NCBI GenBank assembly: GCA_017983755.1 | Contig: JAGOAU010000004.1 | Location: 62,001-126,000, forward strand | From: Azonexus sp. | GTDB taxonomy: Bacteria; Pseudomonadota; Gammaproteobacteria; Burkholderiales; Rhodocyclaceae | Reading direction: 5' to 3' | DNA length: 64,000 bases | Shown here: piece after piece, positions 53,399 to 62,647 of the stretch | Numbering within the stretch: position 1 is the stretch's first letter | Layout of the letters: every line of letters starts with the position of its first letter | Program-made: the position numbers and the translations under genes | The notes under the pieces: model-generated | What the model saw: only the letters and a program-made list of their open reading frames with translations | What the model was told of the DNA's origin: nothing | Database searches by the model: none

Positions 53399-54775
53399 TC
53401 ATCCCTTCAGGACTTGCAGCAGCACATGCAGGTCATGGTTCAGCTCGTTTTCCTTGAGGCGCAGCGAGTCGATCGTCTTGACCGCGTGGATGACCGTGGT
53501 GTGATCGCGGCCGCCGAAGGCATCGCCGATTTCCGGGTAGCTGTGCGACGTCACTTCGCGGCACAGCCACATGGCGAGTTGGCGCGGCCGGGCAATGGCG
53601 CGCGTTCGTTTCTTCGAGAAGAAATCGGCGACCTTGATCTTGTAATAGTCGGCAACCGTCTTCTGGATGTTGTCGATGCCGACGTTGCGCACCGAGCCGA
53701 TGAGATCCTTCAGCGCTTCCTTGGCCAGGTCGAGCGCGATGACGCGGCCGTGGAACGACGAGTAGGCAAGCACTTTCTTGAGTGCGCCTTCGAGCTCGCG
53801 GACATTCGAACGCAAGTGCTTGGCGATGAAGAAGGCGACTTCGTCGTCGAGTTGCAGGCCTTCGGCCTCGGCCTTCTTCTTCAGGATGGCGACCCGCATT
53901 TCCAGTTCGGGCGGCTCGATCTGCACCGTCAGGCCCCAGTCGAAACGGGTCACCAGGCGGTCGTCGAGGCCGTTGATGTCCTTCGGATAGGTGTCGCAGG
54001 TGATGATGATCTGCTTGCGCGCCTCGATCAGGGCGTTGAAGAGGAAAAAGAATTCCTCCTGCGAGCGGTTCTTGCCGTTGAAGAACTGCACGTCGTCGAG
54101 CAGCAGCACGTCGAGCGAGCGATAGGTGCGCTTGAAGGTGTCGAAGGACTTCTGCTGGTAGGCGCGCACGACGTCCGAGTAGTAATCCTCGGCGTGAACG
54201 TAGCGGATGATCTTTTCCGGAGCTTCGGCTGTAATGGTGTTGCCGATGGCGTGGATCAGATGGGTCTTGCCGAGGCCGGCGCCGCCGTAGATGAACAGCG
54301 GGTTGTAGGCGCCGCCGGGATTGTTGGCGACCTGCACGGCAGCCGCGCGGGCCAGATCATTGGCCTTGCCGACGACCAGGTTGTCGAAGGTGAAGGAAGG
54401 GAAGAGGCGCGATTTCTCGTAAGTGTTGTTCCTGCCTCGCACCTTTTCGGCGGGCGGCGGTGGTGGTGGGACCGTGGCGCTCGGGGCTGCCTCCGCGGCG
54501 CTGGCGCGGGTGGCAACTTGGCTGCCCTTGCCGCCGTCGATGACCAGCGCGATCGTGACCGGGCCGCTGAAGAAGGCGCGGCTGTAGTCCTCGATGCGCG
54601 TCAGGTAGCGGTCGCGCACCCACTTCATGATGAAGCCGTTGGGGGCAATCAGTTGCAGGCCTTCGAGGGGATGGCTTTCCCCTTCCAGACGCAAGGGTTT
54701 GATCCAGGTATTGAACTGCTGTACAGGCAATTCCTGTTCAAAACGCTGCAAGCAGGATTCCCAAAAACCGGCCAT
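53399..54775 (-). CDS. dnaA: Chromosomal replication initiator DnaA
   Basis: This 458-residue protein has all four domains: an N-terminal DnaB-binding domain (MAGFWESCLQRFEQELPVQQFNTWIKPL), a Pro/Ala linker (residues about 90-115, PPPPPPAEK), an AAA+ core with GGAGLGKTHL and LLLDDVQFF, and a DNA-binding domain with RPRQLAMWLCREVTSHSYPEIGDAFGGRDHTTVIHAV. The start was set at 54775, behind GAGGAG. It binds DnaA boxes and opens oriC; boxes occur on both sides of the gene. Confidence 0.97.
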   Translation of the reverse strand: MAGFWESCLQRFEQELPVQQFNTWIKPLRLEGESHPLEGLQLIAPNGFIMKWVRDRYLTRIEDYSRAFFSGPVTIALVIDGGKGSQVATRASAAEAAPSATVPPPPPPAEKVRGRNNTYEKSRLFPSFTFDNLVVGKANDLARAAAVQVANNPGGAYNPLFIYGGAGLGKTHLIHAIGNTITAEAPEKIIRYVHAEDYYSDVVRAYQQKSFDTFKRTYRSLDVLLLDDVQFFNGKNRSQEEFFFLFNALIEARKQIIITCDTYPKDINGLDDRLVTRFDWGLTVQIEPPELEMRVAILKKKAEAEGLQLDDEVAFFIAKHLRSNVRELEGALKKVLAYSSFHGRVIALDLAKEALKDLIGSVRNVGIDNIQKTVADYYKIKVADFFSKKRTRAIARPRQLAMWLCREVTSHSYPEIGDAFGGRDHTTVIHAVKTIDSLRLKENELNHDLHVLLQVLKG

Positions 54776-54919
54776 CGCCAACAATACTCCTCCCCGCGCA
54801 GTCGAAAGAATCAACGCTGGCGGTTTTATTAACTATCTGTTTAGGTGGATTTTCTTGAACAACGACTGGCGATAGGCAGGTCGCATTCGAGGCCCCGATT
54901 CTACCCTTGCAGGCAGAAG

Positions 54920-54928
54920 TTATCCACA
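54920..54928. promoter_or_regulatory. DnaA box between dnaA and rpmH
   Basis: TTATCCACA, an exact box, lies 145 bases upstream of dnaA in the divergent dnaA/rpmH region. It could mediate autoregulation of dnaA. Confidence 0.65.
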
Positions 54929-54948
54929 GCTTTTGGAAATAAATGATC

Positions 54949-54978
54949 TTGACAGAGGCACGCAAAACACGGTGTAAT
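54949..54978 (+). promoter_or_regulatory. rpmH promoter
   Basis: TTGACA (54949-54954), an 18-base spacer and TGTAAT (54973-54978) lie 35 bases before the rpmH start: a strong sigma-70-like match for the rpmH-rnpA-yidD-yidC transcript. Confidence 0.65.
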
Positions 54979-55013
54979 TGCGCGTTTTTCTTAGCACATC
55001 AAGGGATTACCAC

Positions 55014-55151
55014 ATGAAACGCACGTATCAACCGTCGGTCGTGCGCCGCAAGCGCACCCATGGCTTCCTGGTTCGTATGCGCACCAAGGGTGGCCGCGCA
55101 GTCATTGCTGCTCGCCGCGCCAAGGGTCGCAAGCGTCTGGGCGTTGTTTAA
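55014..55151 (+). CDS. rpmH: Ribosomal protein L34
   Basis: This 45-residue protein was read directly from the sequence. It begins [20 protein letters not shown] and ends [12 protein letters not shown], matching L34, a small basic 50S subunit protein. It is one residue longer than the usual 44. It starts the conserved rpmH-rnpA-yidD-yidC-mnmE order, with rnpA 17 bases downstream. Confidence 0.97.
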   Translation: MKRTYQPSVVRRKRTHGFLVRMRTKGGRAVIAARRAKGRKRLGVV

Positions 55152-55168
55152 CCCGGACGTTCGGCGGG

Positions 55169-55540
55169 GTGGAACAAGCCTTCGCCAGACGCTATCGCCT
55201 GACAAAAACGGATGAGTTCTCATCCGTTTTTGGTTTCAGGAGGGCGATTCGCGGCAAGTTGCTGATGCTGCACTACCAGCCGCGTGGCGAGGGTTTCAGC
55301 GATGCCCGTCTGGGAATCGTGGTCGGCAAGAAACTGCTCAAGAGGGCGGTCGACCGCAACCGGGTCAAGCGGGTGATCCGCGAGCAGTTTCGCCGCCTGC
55401 GGCCGCAACTGCCGCCGGTGGATCTGGTGGTTCGCCTGGCCGTCAAGCCGGCGCCGCTCGATGCCAGGGCGCTGGCCGGCGATTTTCTCGCCCTGCTGGA
55501 AAAGCTGCAGCGGCCAAGGCCGCCGCGGGAAGAACGATGA
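55169..55540 (+). CDS. rnpA: Ribonuclease P protein component
   Basis: This 123-residue basic protein has the RnpA signature [18 protein letters not shown] near residue 60 and the N-terminal [13 protein letters not shown]. With the RNA subunit it matures tRNA 5' ends. The GTG at 55169 is taken as the start, but upstream spacing is tight after rpmH. It overlaps yidD by four bases. Confidence 0.95.
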   Translation: MEQAFARRYRLTKTDEFSSVFGFRRAIRGKLLMLHYQPRGEGFSDARLGIVVGKKLLKRAVDRNRVKRVIREQFRRLRPQLPPVDLVVRLAVKPAPLDARALAGDFLALLEKLQRPRPPREER

Positions 55541-55746
55541 AACGCCTGCTGATCGCGCTGCTGCGCATCTATCAGTATGCAATCAGCCCCTTTCTGGGGC
55601 GACGATGCCGTTATTATCCGAGCTGTTCGGAGTATGCGGTGGAAGCAGTAGAGAAACACGGTGCCATTAAGGGTGGCTGGCTCGGCGTCAAGCGCGTCTG
55701 CCGCTGTCACCCCTGGCATCCCGGCGGGTACGATCCGGTACCCTGA
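55537..55746 (+). CDS. yidD: Membrane protein insertion factor YidD
   Basis: This 69-residue protein has the YidD pattern of spaced cysteines: [21 protein letters not shown] and [17 protein letters not shown], behind an amphipathic N-terminal helix. It assists YidC-dependent insertion at the inner membrane. It lies between rnpA and yidC with a four-base overlap on the left. Confidence 0.95.
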   Translation: MKRLLIALLRIYQYAISPFLGRRCRYYPSCSEYAVEAVEKHGAIKGGWLGVKRVCRCHPWHPGGYDPVP

Positions 55747-55776
55747 TTTGAGAATGCTTGATTACGTAGGCTGTTC

Positions 55777-57435
55777 ATGGACACTCGTCGCCTGATCCTG
55801 GTTTTGATCTTCACCTTCTCCAGCTTCATGCTGTGGGAAAGCTGGCAGAAGTACAACCAGCCCAAGCCGCCGGCCAATGCCGCCACAACCGCGCCGGCCG
55901 GTAGCGCCGTGCCGCAGCCTTCCGCTGCCCTGCAGGCGGGCAGCAGCGCCGGCGCAGCGCCGGTTGCCGCCACCGCTGCTCCGGCGGCCGCGACGGCCGA
56001 AACCTTCACGGTCCAGACCGACGTGGTCAAGGCCAGCATTTCGCCGCTGGGCGGCGACATCGTCGAGCTGGACTTGCTCAACTACACGCAGCACGACAAC
56101 AGCGAAAAGACCTTCGCGCTGTTCGATGCCAAGCACCAGTACATGGCGCAGAGCGGCCTGATCGGTGAGGGACTGCCGACTCACCGCACGCAATTCCGCC
56201 GGGTCGACGGGCCGACCAAACTCGCCGACGGCGCCGACGAACTGAAGATCCGTCTTGAAGCCACTGCCCCGAATGGCGCCAAGGTAGCCAAGATCCTGAC
56301 CTTCAGGCGCGGCTCCTACCTGATCGACGTGGCCTGGGAGATCGATAACAAGGGCGATAAGCCGCTGGTCTCGCATGCTTACTACCAGCTGCAGCGCGAT
56401 GCGGTGACGCCGGAAGGCGAAACGGCAATGGTGTCGACCTTTACCGGCCCGGCTGTCTACACCGACGGCGAAAAATACCAGAAGATCAGTTTCGACGACG
56501 TTGGCGCCGGCAAGGCCAAGTTCGCCAAGACCGCCGACAACGGCTGGCTGGCCATGGTCCAGCATTATTTTGTCTCCGCCTTCGTGCCAGGCGAAAAGAC
56601 GCCGCGCGAGTACTACATGCGCAAGGTGGATGGCCAGAACGTCTATCAGGCGGGCGTCATCGTGCCGGTCGCGGAAATCGCGCCGGGCGCCACGGGGCAG
56701 ACCTCGGTCAGCCTGTATGCCGGTCCGCAGGAGCAGGATACGCTGAAGAAGGTGGCGCCGGGCCTCGACCTGGTGGTCGATTACGGCTGGCTGACGGTGG
56801 TCGCTGCACCGATCTTCTGGGCCCTGCAAGCCATCTACAAGCTGGTCGGCAACTGGGGCTGGGCGATTGTCGTGCTGACTGTCATCCTCAAGCTCATCTT
56901 CTTCCCGCTGTCCGCCGCTTCATACAGGTCAATGGCCAAGATGAAGCTGCTGACGCCGCGCCTGATGCAGCTCAAGGAGCGTTACGCCGACGACAAGCAG
57001 CGCCTGAACCAGGAAATGATGAAGCTGTACCAGACCGAGAAGGTCAATCCGCTCGGCGGCTGCCTGCCGATCCTGGTCCAGATCCCGGTCTTCATCGCCC
57101 TTTACTGGGTGCTGCTCGGTGCCGTCGAGATGCGCGGCGCGCCGTGGATCCTGTGGATCAAGGACCTTGCCGCGCCCGATCCCTTCTACATCCTCCCCGT
57201 CATCATGATGGCGTCGATGTTCGTCCAGACCAAGCTGAACCCGACCCCGCCCGATCCGATCCAGGCCAAGGTCATGATGATGATGCCGCTGATCTTCGGC
57301 TTCATGTTCTTCTGGTTCCCGGCCGGCCTGGTGCTCTACTGGGTGGTCAACAACATCCTGTCGATCGCCCAGCAGTGGCAGATCACGCGCATGATCGAAG
57401 TCGGCGGCAAGGCAGCCAACGACGCCAAGGCCTGA
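55777..57435 (+). CDS. yidC: Membrane protein insertase YidC
   Basis: This 552-residue protein has an N-terminal helix, an Ala/Pro-rich linker, the large periplasmic beta domain (about residues 75-340) of Gram-negative YidC, and the conserved insertase core with FPLSAASYRSMAKMKLLTPRLMQLKERYADDKQRLNQEMMKLYQTEKVNPLGGCLPI. It inserts proteins into the inner membrane alone or with Sec. mnmE follows after three bases. Confidence 0.97.
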   Translation: MDTRRLILVLIFTFSSFMLWESWQKYNQPKPPANAATTAPAGSAVPQPSAALQAGSSAGAAPVAATAAPAAATAETFTVQTDVVKASISPLGGDIVELDLLNYTQHDNSEKTFALFDAKHQYMAQSGLIGEGLPTHRTQFRRVDGPTKLADGADELKIRLEATAPNGAKVAKILTFRRGSYLIDVAWEIDNKGDKPLVSHAYYQLQRDAVTPEGETAMVSTFTGPAVYTDGEKYQKISFDDVGAGKAKFAKTADNGWLAMVQHYFVSAFVPGEKTPREYYMRKVDGQNVYQAGVIVPVAEIAPGATGQTSVSLYAGPQEQDTLKKVAPGLDLVVDYGWLTVVAAPIFWALQAIYKLVGNWGWAIVVLTVILKLIFFPLSAASYRSMAKMKLLTPRLMQLKERYADDKQRLNQEMMKLYQTEKVNPLGGCLPILVQIPVFIALYWVLLGAVEMRGAPWILWIKDLAAPDPFYILPVIMMASMFVQTKLNPTPPDPIQAKVMMMMPLIFGFMFFWFPAGLVLYWVVNNILSIAQQWQITRMIEVGGKAANDAKA

Positions 57436-57438
57436 CGT

Positions 57439-58785
57439 GTGAAATCCGACACCATCGCCGCCATCGCCACGGCCCCCGGCCGCGGCGGTGTCGGGGTGAT
57501 CCGCATCTCGGGCAGCAATTTGCTGCCCTTTGCTTTTGCGCTGACCGGCAAGACGCCAAAGCCGCGCTACGCGACGCTGGCCGATTTCCGGGCGGCCGAC
57601 GGTTCGACGGTCGACAGCGGCATCCTGCTCTTTTTCCCCAATCCGCACTCCTTCACCGGCGAGGACGTCATCGAACTGCAGGGCCATGGCGGCCCGGTGG
57701 TCATGCAGATGCTGCTCGCCCGCTGCCTCGACCTCGGCGCGCGGCTGGCCGAACCCGGCGAATTCAGCCGGCGCGCCTTCCTCAACGGCAAGATGGACCT
57801 CGCCCAGGCCGAGGCAGTGGCCGACCTGATCGACGCGGCGACGGCCAGCGCCGCCCGTTCCGCCGTGCGTTCGCTACAGGGCGAGTTCTCGCGCGCCATT
57901 GGCGAACTGAATGAGGAACTGATCAACCTGCGCATGCTGGTCGAGGCGACCCTCGACTTCCCCGAAGAAGACATCGATTTCCTCAAGGCTGCCGATGCCT
58001 TCGGCCGCCTGCAGCGCCTGCAGGCGAAGCTGGCCGAAATCTTCGACCGCGCCGGCCAGGGCCGGCTGCTGCAGGCCGGCCTGCATGTCGTCCTCGTCGG
58101 CCAGCCGAACGTCGGCAAGTCATCGCTGCTCAATCGCCTGGCCGGCGACGAACTGGCGATCGTCACGCCGATTGCCGGCACCACGCGCGATGCGTTGCGG
58201 TCGACCATCCAGATCGAGGGAATTCCGCTGCACATCATCGATACCGCCGGCCTGCGCGAGACCGAGGACGAGGTCGAGAAGATCGGCATTGCCCGCAGTT
58301 GGCAGGAAATCGAGCGGTCGGATGTGGTTCTTCTGCTGGTCGATGCCCAGGCCGGCGTCAGCGAAGCCGACCGCGAAATCCTCGCCAGGCTGCCGGCCCG
58401 CCTGCAGCGGGTCACGGTGCACAACAAGATCGACCTCACCGGCCGCGCCGCCGAGCGTCACGACGAGCCCGACACGGTCGCCATTTCGCTGTCGGCGCGT
58501 TCCGGCGCTGGCATCGACCTGCTGCGCCGGGAACTGCTGCGCATCGCCGGCTGGCATCAGGCCGAAGACGTCTTCATCGCCCGCGAGCGCCACCTGCGCG
58601 CGCTCGCCACGGCGCAGGAACATGTCGCGGCGGCGCGCAATGTCGTCGAAGGCCGCCTGCCGGCGCTCGAACTCTTTGCCGAGGAACTGCGCCTGGCGCA
58701 GCATTCGCTCGGCGAAATCACCGGAGAATTCACCGCCGACGACCTGCTCGGCGTGATCTTCAGCCGTTTCTGTATCGGCAAGTAG
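57439..58785 (+). CDS. mnmE: tRNA uridine-5-carboxymethylaminomethyl modification GTPase MnmE
   Basis: This 448-residue protein has an N-terminal folate-binding domain ([50 protein letters not shown]), a helical domain with an inserted G domain (G1 [10 protein letters not shown]3 DTAG, G4 NKID), and the C-terminal FCIGK Cys motif. With MnmG it modifies wobble U34 of several tRNAs. The start is a GTG three bases after yidC. mnmG, rsmG and parAB do not follow here, so that group is located elsewhere. Confidence 0.97.
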   Translation: MKSDTIAAIATAPGRGGVGVIRISGSNLLPFAFALTGKTPKPRYATLADFRAADGSTVDSGILLFFPNPHSFTGEDVIELQGHGGPVVMQMLLARCLDLGARLAEPGEFSRRAFLNGKMDLAQAEAVADLIDAATASAARSAVRSLQGEFSRAIGELNEELINLRMLVEATLDFPEEDIDFLKAADAFGRLQRLQAKLAEIFDRAGQGRLLQAGLHVVLVGQPNVGKSSLLNRLAGDELAIVTPIAGTTRDALRSTIQIEGIPLHIIDTAGLRETEDEVEKIGIARSWQEIERSDVVLLLVDAQAGVSEADREILARLPARLQRVTVHNKIDLTGRAAERHDEPDTVAISLSARSGAGIDLLRRELLRIAGWHQAEDVFIARERHLRALATAQEHVAAARNVVEGRLPALELFAEELRLAQHSLGEITGEFTADDLLGVIFSRFCIGK

Positions 58786-59565
58786 GTGGATTTCCTCGAT
58801 CCGGGCCTGCTAGCGCTGATTCTCGCCGCTTTCGTCGCCGGCGCCATCGACGCGGTGGTCGGCGGCGGCGGCCTGATCCAAATACCGGCCTTGTTCGCCG
58901 TGCATCCCGGCGAGTCGGCGGCGACGCTGTTCGGCACCAACAAGTGCGCCAGCGTCGTCGGCACGGCCAACGCCACCTGGCGTTATGCGCGCCGCGTCGT
59001 CATGCCGTGGCGGACCATCCTGCCGGCGGCGCTCGCCGCCTTCGCCTTCTCGTATCTCGGGGCCGCGGCCGTTGCCTGGCTGCCGAAGGACGCGGTGCGG
59101 CCGCTGATCCTCGTCTTGCTCGTCTTCGCCGCGGTCTACACCCTGATGAAGAAGGATTTCGGCGAGCAGCACCGGCCGGCCCACAGCGGCCACCGCGAAC
59201 TGTTCTACGCGATCCTGCTCGGCGGCGTCATCGGCTTCTACGACGGCTTTTTCGGGCCGGGCACCGGCAGCTTCCTGATTTTCCTGTTCGTCCGCTTTTT
59301 CGGCTTCGATTTCCTGCATGCCTCGGCCGGCGCCAAGGTGGTCAATGTCGCCACCAATCTCGCCGCCCTCGCCTACTTCCTGCCCAACGGCCATGTCCTG
59401 CCGCTGCTGGCGGCGGCGATGGCGGTGGCCAACGTCGGCGGCTCGGTTGCCGGTACCTGGCTGGCCCTGCGCCACGGCAGCCGCTTCGTGCGCCAGGTCT
59501 TCCTGGTGCTGGTCGCGGTGCTGATCGTCAAGTTCGCCCGGGATACGCTGGCGCCGTTCCTGTGA
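58786..59565 (+). CDS. TSUP (TauE/SafE) family permease
   Basis: This 259-residue membrane protein has two TSUP repeats, each with a signature: GAIDAVVGGGGLIQIPALFAV...GTNKCASVVGT in the N-terminal half and GFYDGFFGPGTGSFLIFLFV in the second. Members move sulfite, sulfonates or other anions. The start is a GTG directly after the mnmE stop. The substrate cannot be told from sequence or context. Confidence 0.9.
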   Translation: MDFLDPGLLALILAAFVAGAIDAVVGGGGLIQIPALFAVHPGESAATLFGTNKCASVVGTANATWRYARRVVMPWRTILPAALAAFAFSYLGAAAVAWLPKDAVRPLILVLLVFAAVYTLMKKDFGEQHRPAHSGHRELFYAILLGGVIGFYDGFFGPGTGSFLIFLFVRFFGFDFLHASAGAKVVNVATNLAALAYFLPNGHVLPLLAAAMAVANVGGSVAGTWLALRHGSRFVRQVFLVLVAVLIVKFARDTLAPFL

Positions 59566-59620
59566 ATAGGGCCGCGATCCGGGGAAGGTATAATCGGGGT
59601 CGCAGTCGAAGGGATTCCTG

Positions 59621-60256
59621 ATGTCACAAACCAGCATTTTTGGCTATTTTCGGCGGTCGACCGCAGCTGTCGTGGTCGCCCTGCTGGCGGCCTGCGCCGG
59701 CGGTCCGGGCGGGACGCAAGGCGATGGTACGGCGCCGCCGCGAGCGGCCAGGACGGCTACCCTGCAGTCCGGCTACGCCTGCTGCAACCTGCGTTACGAC
59801 GGCGACCAGATCAAGGATTCCAACCTCGGTCAGCTGCCGTTCATCGCGGCGGGAACGCCGGTCCGGGTGAAGACGATCGACGACAACGTCGCCCAGGTCG
59901 ATGTCGATGGCCGGCCGATGCGCATGGTGCTCGAGAATCGCGGCGCGGAGACGATCCAGCAGTGGCTGGCGCGGCTCGTCGTCGGCGAAGACCCGCGCAC
60001 CAGGCTGGCCGCCTTCCCGCCCGCCGTGCGCGACGCGATCAGGGCCGGCAAGCTGGCCAAGGGGATGACGCGGGAACAGGTGATCATGGCCGTCGGCTAT
60101 CCGCAGACCAGCGACAAACTGCCCCTGGACGGACCGCACTGGCGCTACTGGTGGTCCGGCTTCTCGCCCTATTACGTCTATTGGTCACGCGACAAGGTCA
60201 GCCGCATCGACGGCCAGGGCGAAGTCGTCGGCAACGTCATTTTCAAGGGCAGGTAA
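59621..60256 (+). CDS. Lipoprotein with BamE-like C-terminal segment
   Basis: This 211-residue protein has a lipoprotein-type signal whose lipobox reads LLAAC (Cys at residue 26). It has a Gly/Ala-rich spacer, a middle region opening YACCNLRYDGDQIKDSNLG, and a C-terminal SmpA-like motif KLAKGMTREQVIMAVGYPQTSDKLPLDGPHWRYWWSGFSPYYVYWSRDKV. The N-terminal FGYFRRSTAA is encoded by a dispersed-repeat copy. A TATAAT at 59589-59594 may be its -10 box. The role is unknown; it may belong to the envelope changes of the pigment locus that follows. Confidence 0.72.
   Translation: MSQTSIFGYFRRSTAAVVVALLAACAGGPGGTQGDGTAPPRAARTATLQSGYACCNLRYDGDQIKDSNLGQLPFIAAGTPVRVKTIDDNVAQVDVDGRPMRMVLENRGAETIQQWLARLVVGEDPRTRLAAFPPAVRDAIRAGKLAKGMTREQVIMAVGYPQTSDKLPLDGPHWRYWWSGFSPYYVYWSRDKVSRIDGQGEVVGNVIFKGR
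59636..59668 (+). repeat. Dispersed repeat, copy at lipoprotein gene start
   Basis: It reads ATTTTTGGCTATTTTCG then GCGGTCGACCGCAGCT, with the palindrome GCGGTCGACCGC. It encodes FGYFRRSTAA in the signal peptide. Confidence 0.55.
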
Positions 60257-60293
60257 TCCCTGCTGCCGCGCAACCATTCGCAAGGATCCGCCA

Positions 60294-61631
60294 ATGGAAC
60301 AACACGCTGAGGCAACGCAATCCCGGCACTGCGACGTGCTGGTGATCGGCGGCGGGCCGGCGGGGTCGACGGTGGCGCCGCTGCTCGCCGAAATGGGCTA
60401 CAAGGTGGTGCTGCTCGACAAGGCCCGGCACCCGCGCTTTCACATCGGCGAATCGCTGTTGCCGGCCAACCTGCCGCTGTTCGAGCGCCTTGGCGTCGGC
60501 GCCGAGGTGCGCGCCATCGGCATGGAGAAATGGGGTGCCGAGTTCGTTTCGCCGCATCACGACCACAAGCAGGCCTTCCATTTCGCCGAGGCCTGGGACA
60601 AGTCGATGCCCTACGCCTACCAGGTCAAGCGCGCCGAGTTCGACACCGTGCTGATCCGCAACGCGGCGCGCAAGGGCGTCGCGGTGCATGAAGGCTGCAA
60701 GGTGCGGCGTGTCGATTTCCTGCCGGACAATGGCGGCGCGGTGGTGAGCGCCGGCCATGACGACGGGCGCGAAGAAGTATGGCAGGCGCGCTTCGTCGTC
60801 GATGCGTCCGGCCGCGACACCTTCCTCGCCAACCGTTTCCGGATCAAGCAGCGCAACCCGCGCCACAACAGTTCGGCGGTCTATGGCCACTTCGCCGGCG
60901 CCCGCCGCAACGAGGGCCAGGCCGAAGGCAACATCACCATCTTCTGGTTCGAGCACGGCTGGTTCTGGTTCATCCCGATGCAGGGCGGCGTCACCAGCGT
61001 CGGCATGGTGACCTGGCCGTATTTCATGCAGACCCGCGGGGGGCGCGCCCTGGAACAATTTCTCGCCGACGGCATCGCGCTCTGCCCGGCGCTCGCCGAG
61101 CGCCTGGCGGACGCCCGCCTGGTCAACGAGGTCGAGGCGACGGGCAATTTCTCCTATGTTTCCGAGCGCAACCACGGCCCCAACTACCTGCTGCTCGGCG
61201 ATGCCTACGCCTTCATCGACCCGGTCTTTTCGTCAGGTGTCTGGCTGGCGATGAACAGCGGCGTCATCGGCGCCGAGACCATCGACGCCTGCCTGAAGAA
61301 CCCGGCCGCCGCCGGCGCCGCGCTCAAGCGCTTCGACCGCCTGATGAAACGCGGGCCGAAGGAATTTTCGTGGTTCATCTACCGCGTGACCAACCCGATC
61401 ATGCGCGACTTCTTCATGGGGCCGAAAAACATCTTCCGCGTCAAGGAAGCGCTGCTTTCGGTGCTCGCCGGCGACATCTTCGGCAAGACGCCGATCTGGC
61501 ATTCGCTTCGCGTGTTCAAGCTGTTCTACTACACCGCCAACGTCCTCCAGCCACGCCGCGCCTTCCGCGGCTGGCAGCGCCGCCGCTTCAACATCCGCCG
61601 CGTCGACGATCCGGCCGTCCCCGCAGGCTGA
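60294..61631 (+). CDS. FAD-dependent oxidoreductase (halogenase/geranylgeranyl-reductase-like)
   Basis: This 445-residue flavoprotein has the dinucleotide motif VLVIGGGPAGST at residues 15-26, the second FAD segment KARHPRFHIGESLLP typical of flavin-dependent halogenases and related monooxygenases, the WxWxIP-like motif WFWFIPM, and GDAYAFIDPVFSSG. Related genes are found in aryl-polyene and xanthomonadin loci. Whether this one halogenates, hydroxylates or reduces cannot be decided here; the halogenase Lys must be checked by alignment. It starts 38 bases after the lipoprotein gene, and a chorismatase follows. Confidence 0.82.
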   Translation: MEQHAEATQSRHCDVLVIGGGPAGSTVAPLLAEMGYKVVLLDKARHPRFHIGESLLPANLPLFERLGVGAEVRAIGMEKWGAEFVSPHHDHKQAFHFAEAWDKSMPYAYQVKRAEFDTVLIRNAARKGVAVHEGCKVRRVDFLPDNGGAVVSAGHDDGREEVWQARFVVDASGRDTFLANRFRIKQRNPRHNSSAVYGHFAGARRNEGQAEGNITIFWFEHGWFWFIPMQGGVTSVGMVTWPYFMQTRGGRALEQFLADGIALCPALAERLADARLVNEVEATGNFSYVSERNHGPNYLLLGDAYAFIDPVFSSGVWLAMNSGVIGAETIDACLKNPAAAGAALKRFDRLMKRGPKEFSWFIYRVTNPIMRDFFMGPKNIFRVKEALLSVLAGDIFGKTPIWHSLRVFKLFYYTANVLQPRRAFRGWQRRRFNIRRVDDPAVPAG

Positions 61632-61633
61632 CG

Positions 61634-62647
61634 GTGCTGGAACTGCTCACCCGCCAGTCGCCATGCGACCTGCCGAATGTCGCCGCGGCCGGCTACGTGC
61701 TCGGCGGCGCCGGCCTCGGTCAGTCGCTCCCGGCCGTTGTGCCGGCGTGGCCGGAGCAGCGCATTTTCGCCCCGCTGGCGGGGTCGACCGCAACTGGCCT
61801 GCATGAACTCTGGCGCAGCGCTGATCCCTGTGAGGCGGGTAATTCGCAAGGCATCGCCTGGCGTCGCGCCGGCGACGTGCTCTACGGCGTCATCGAAATG
61901 GCGGAAGCCGACATTGCCGGCGCTGGGGTGCGCTCGCCGCTGCAGGCAGCCAGCCAGGAAGCCTATGCCCGCATCTTCCGGCTGCTCGACGCGCAGGGAT
62001 TGCCGCACCTGTGGCGGGTGTGGAACTACTTCGCCGACATCAACGGCGAGTCGCACGGCCTCGAGCGTTATCGCCAGTTCAACATCGGCCGCCAGGATGC
62101 CTTTCTCGAATTCCAGCGCGGGGCCACCGGCAACGTGCCGGCCGCCTGCGCCATCGGTCTGGCCGGCGGGCCGCTGCGGATCGCCTTCATGGCCGGCGGG
62201 AAAGCCGCAACGGCACTGGAAAACCCGCGCCAGGTCAGCGCCTACAACTACCCTGCCGACTACGGCCCGCGCAGCCCGACCTTCTCGCGCGCCGCGCTGG
62301 CCTTTCCGCCCGGCCAGGAAATCCTCTTCGTTTCCGGTACCGCGAGCATCCTCGGCCACCGGACGGTGCATGCCAACGATGCCGCCGCGCAGTGCCGCGA
62401 GGTGCTGGCCAATATCGAGGCCGTGGTGGCCGAGGCGAACCGGCTGCGTTGCTCGGCCATATTCTCCCTCGGCGAACTGTGCTACCGGGTCTATATCCGC
62501 CATGTCGCCGATTTCGCCAAGGTGGAGGAAGCCCTGACCGACCGACTCGGCGCCGCCGCCGATGTCGTCTTCTTGCAGGCCGATATCTGCCGCGCCGATC
62601 TGTTGCTGGAAATCGAGGCGACCGGCATCCACGCGCTGGCCGGATGA
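61634..62647 (+). CDS. Chorismatase of the FkbO/Hyg5/XanB2 family
   Basis: This 337-residue protein has a YjgF-like fold with segments typical of chorismatases: LWRVWNYFADIN near the middle, YRQFNIGRQDAFLEF, and QVSAYNYPADYGPRSPTFSRA, followed by ILFVSGTASILGHRTVH. The family cleaves chorismate to hydroxybenzoates or their dihydro forms; XanB2 members supply 3-hydroxybenzoate for xanthomonadin pigments and 4-hydroxybenzoate for quinones. The start is a GTG two bases after the previous stop, and it overlaps the acyltransferase by ATGA. An FAPLAGSTATG segment near residue 45 coincides with a dispersed-repeat copy. Confidence 0.85.
   Translation: MLELLTRQSPCDLPNVAAAGYVLGGAGLGQSLPAVVPAWPEQRIFAPLAGSTATGLHELWRSADPCEAGNSQGIAWRRAGDVLYGVIEMAEADIAGAGVRSPLQAASQEAYARIFRLLDAQGLPHLWRVWNYFADINGESHGLERYRQFNIGRQDAFLEFQRGATGNVPAACAIGLAGGPLRIAFMAGGKAATALENPRQVSAYNYPADYGPRSPTFSRAALAFPPGQEILFVSGTASILGHRTVHANDAAAQCREVLANIEAVVAEANRLRCSAIFSLGELCYRVYIRHVADFAKVEEALTDRLGAAADVVFLQADICRADLLLEIEATGIHALAG
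61761..61795 (+). repeat. Dispersed repeat, copy inside the chorismatase gene
   Basis: It reads GCATTTTCGCCCCGCTGG then CGGGGTCGACCGCAACT. The core GTCGACCGCAAC is exact; it encodes GSTATG. Confidence 0.5.

Noticed and set aside
55349-55360. Exact repeat core in rnpA
   Set aside because: It encodes the universally conserved RnpA motif AVDRNRVKR and has no T-rich left half, so it is counted as coincidence, not as a repeat copy.
58194-58205. Exact repeat core in mnmE
   Set aside because: It encodes a conserved part of the G domain ([11 protein letters not shown]) and lacks the T-rich half.
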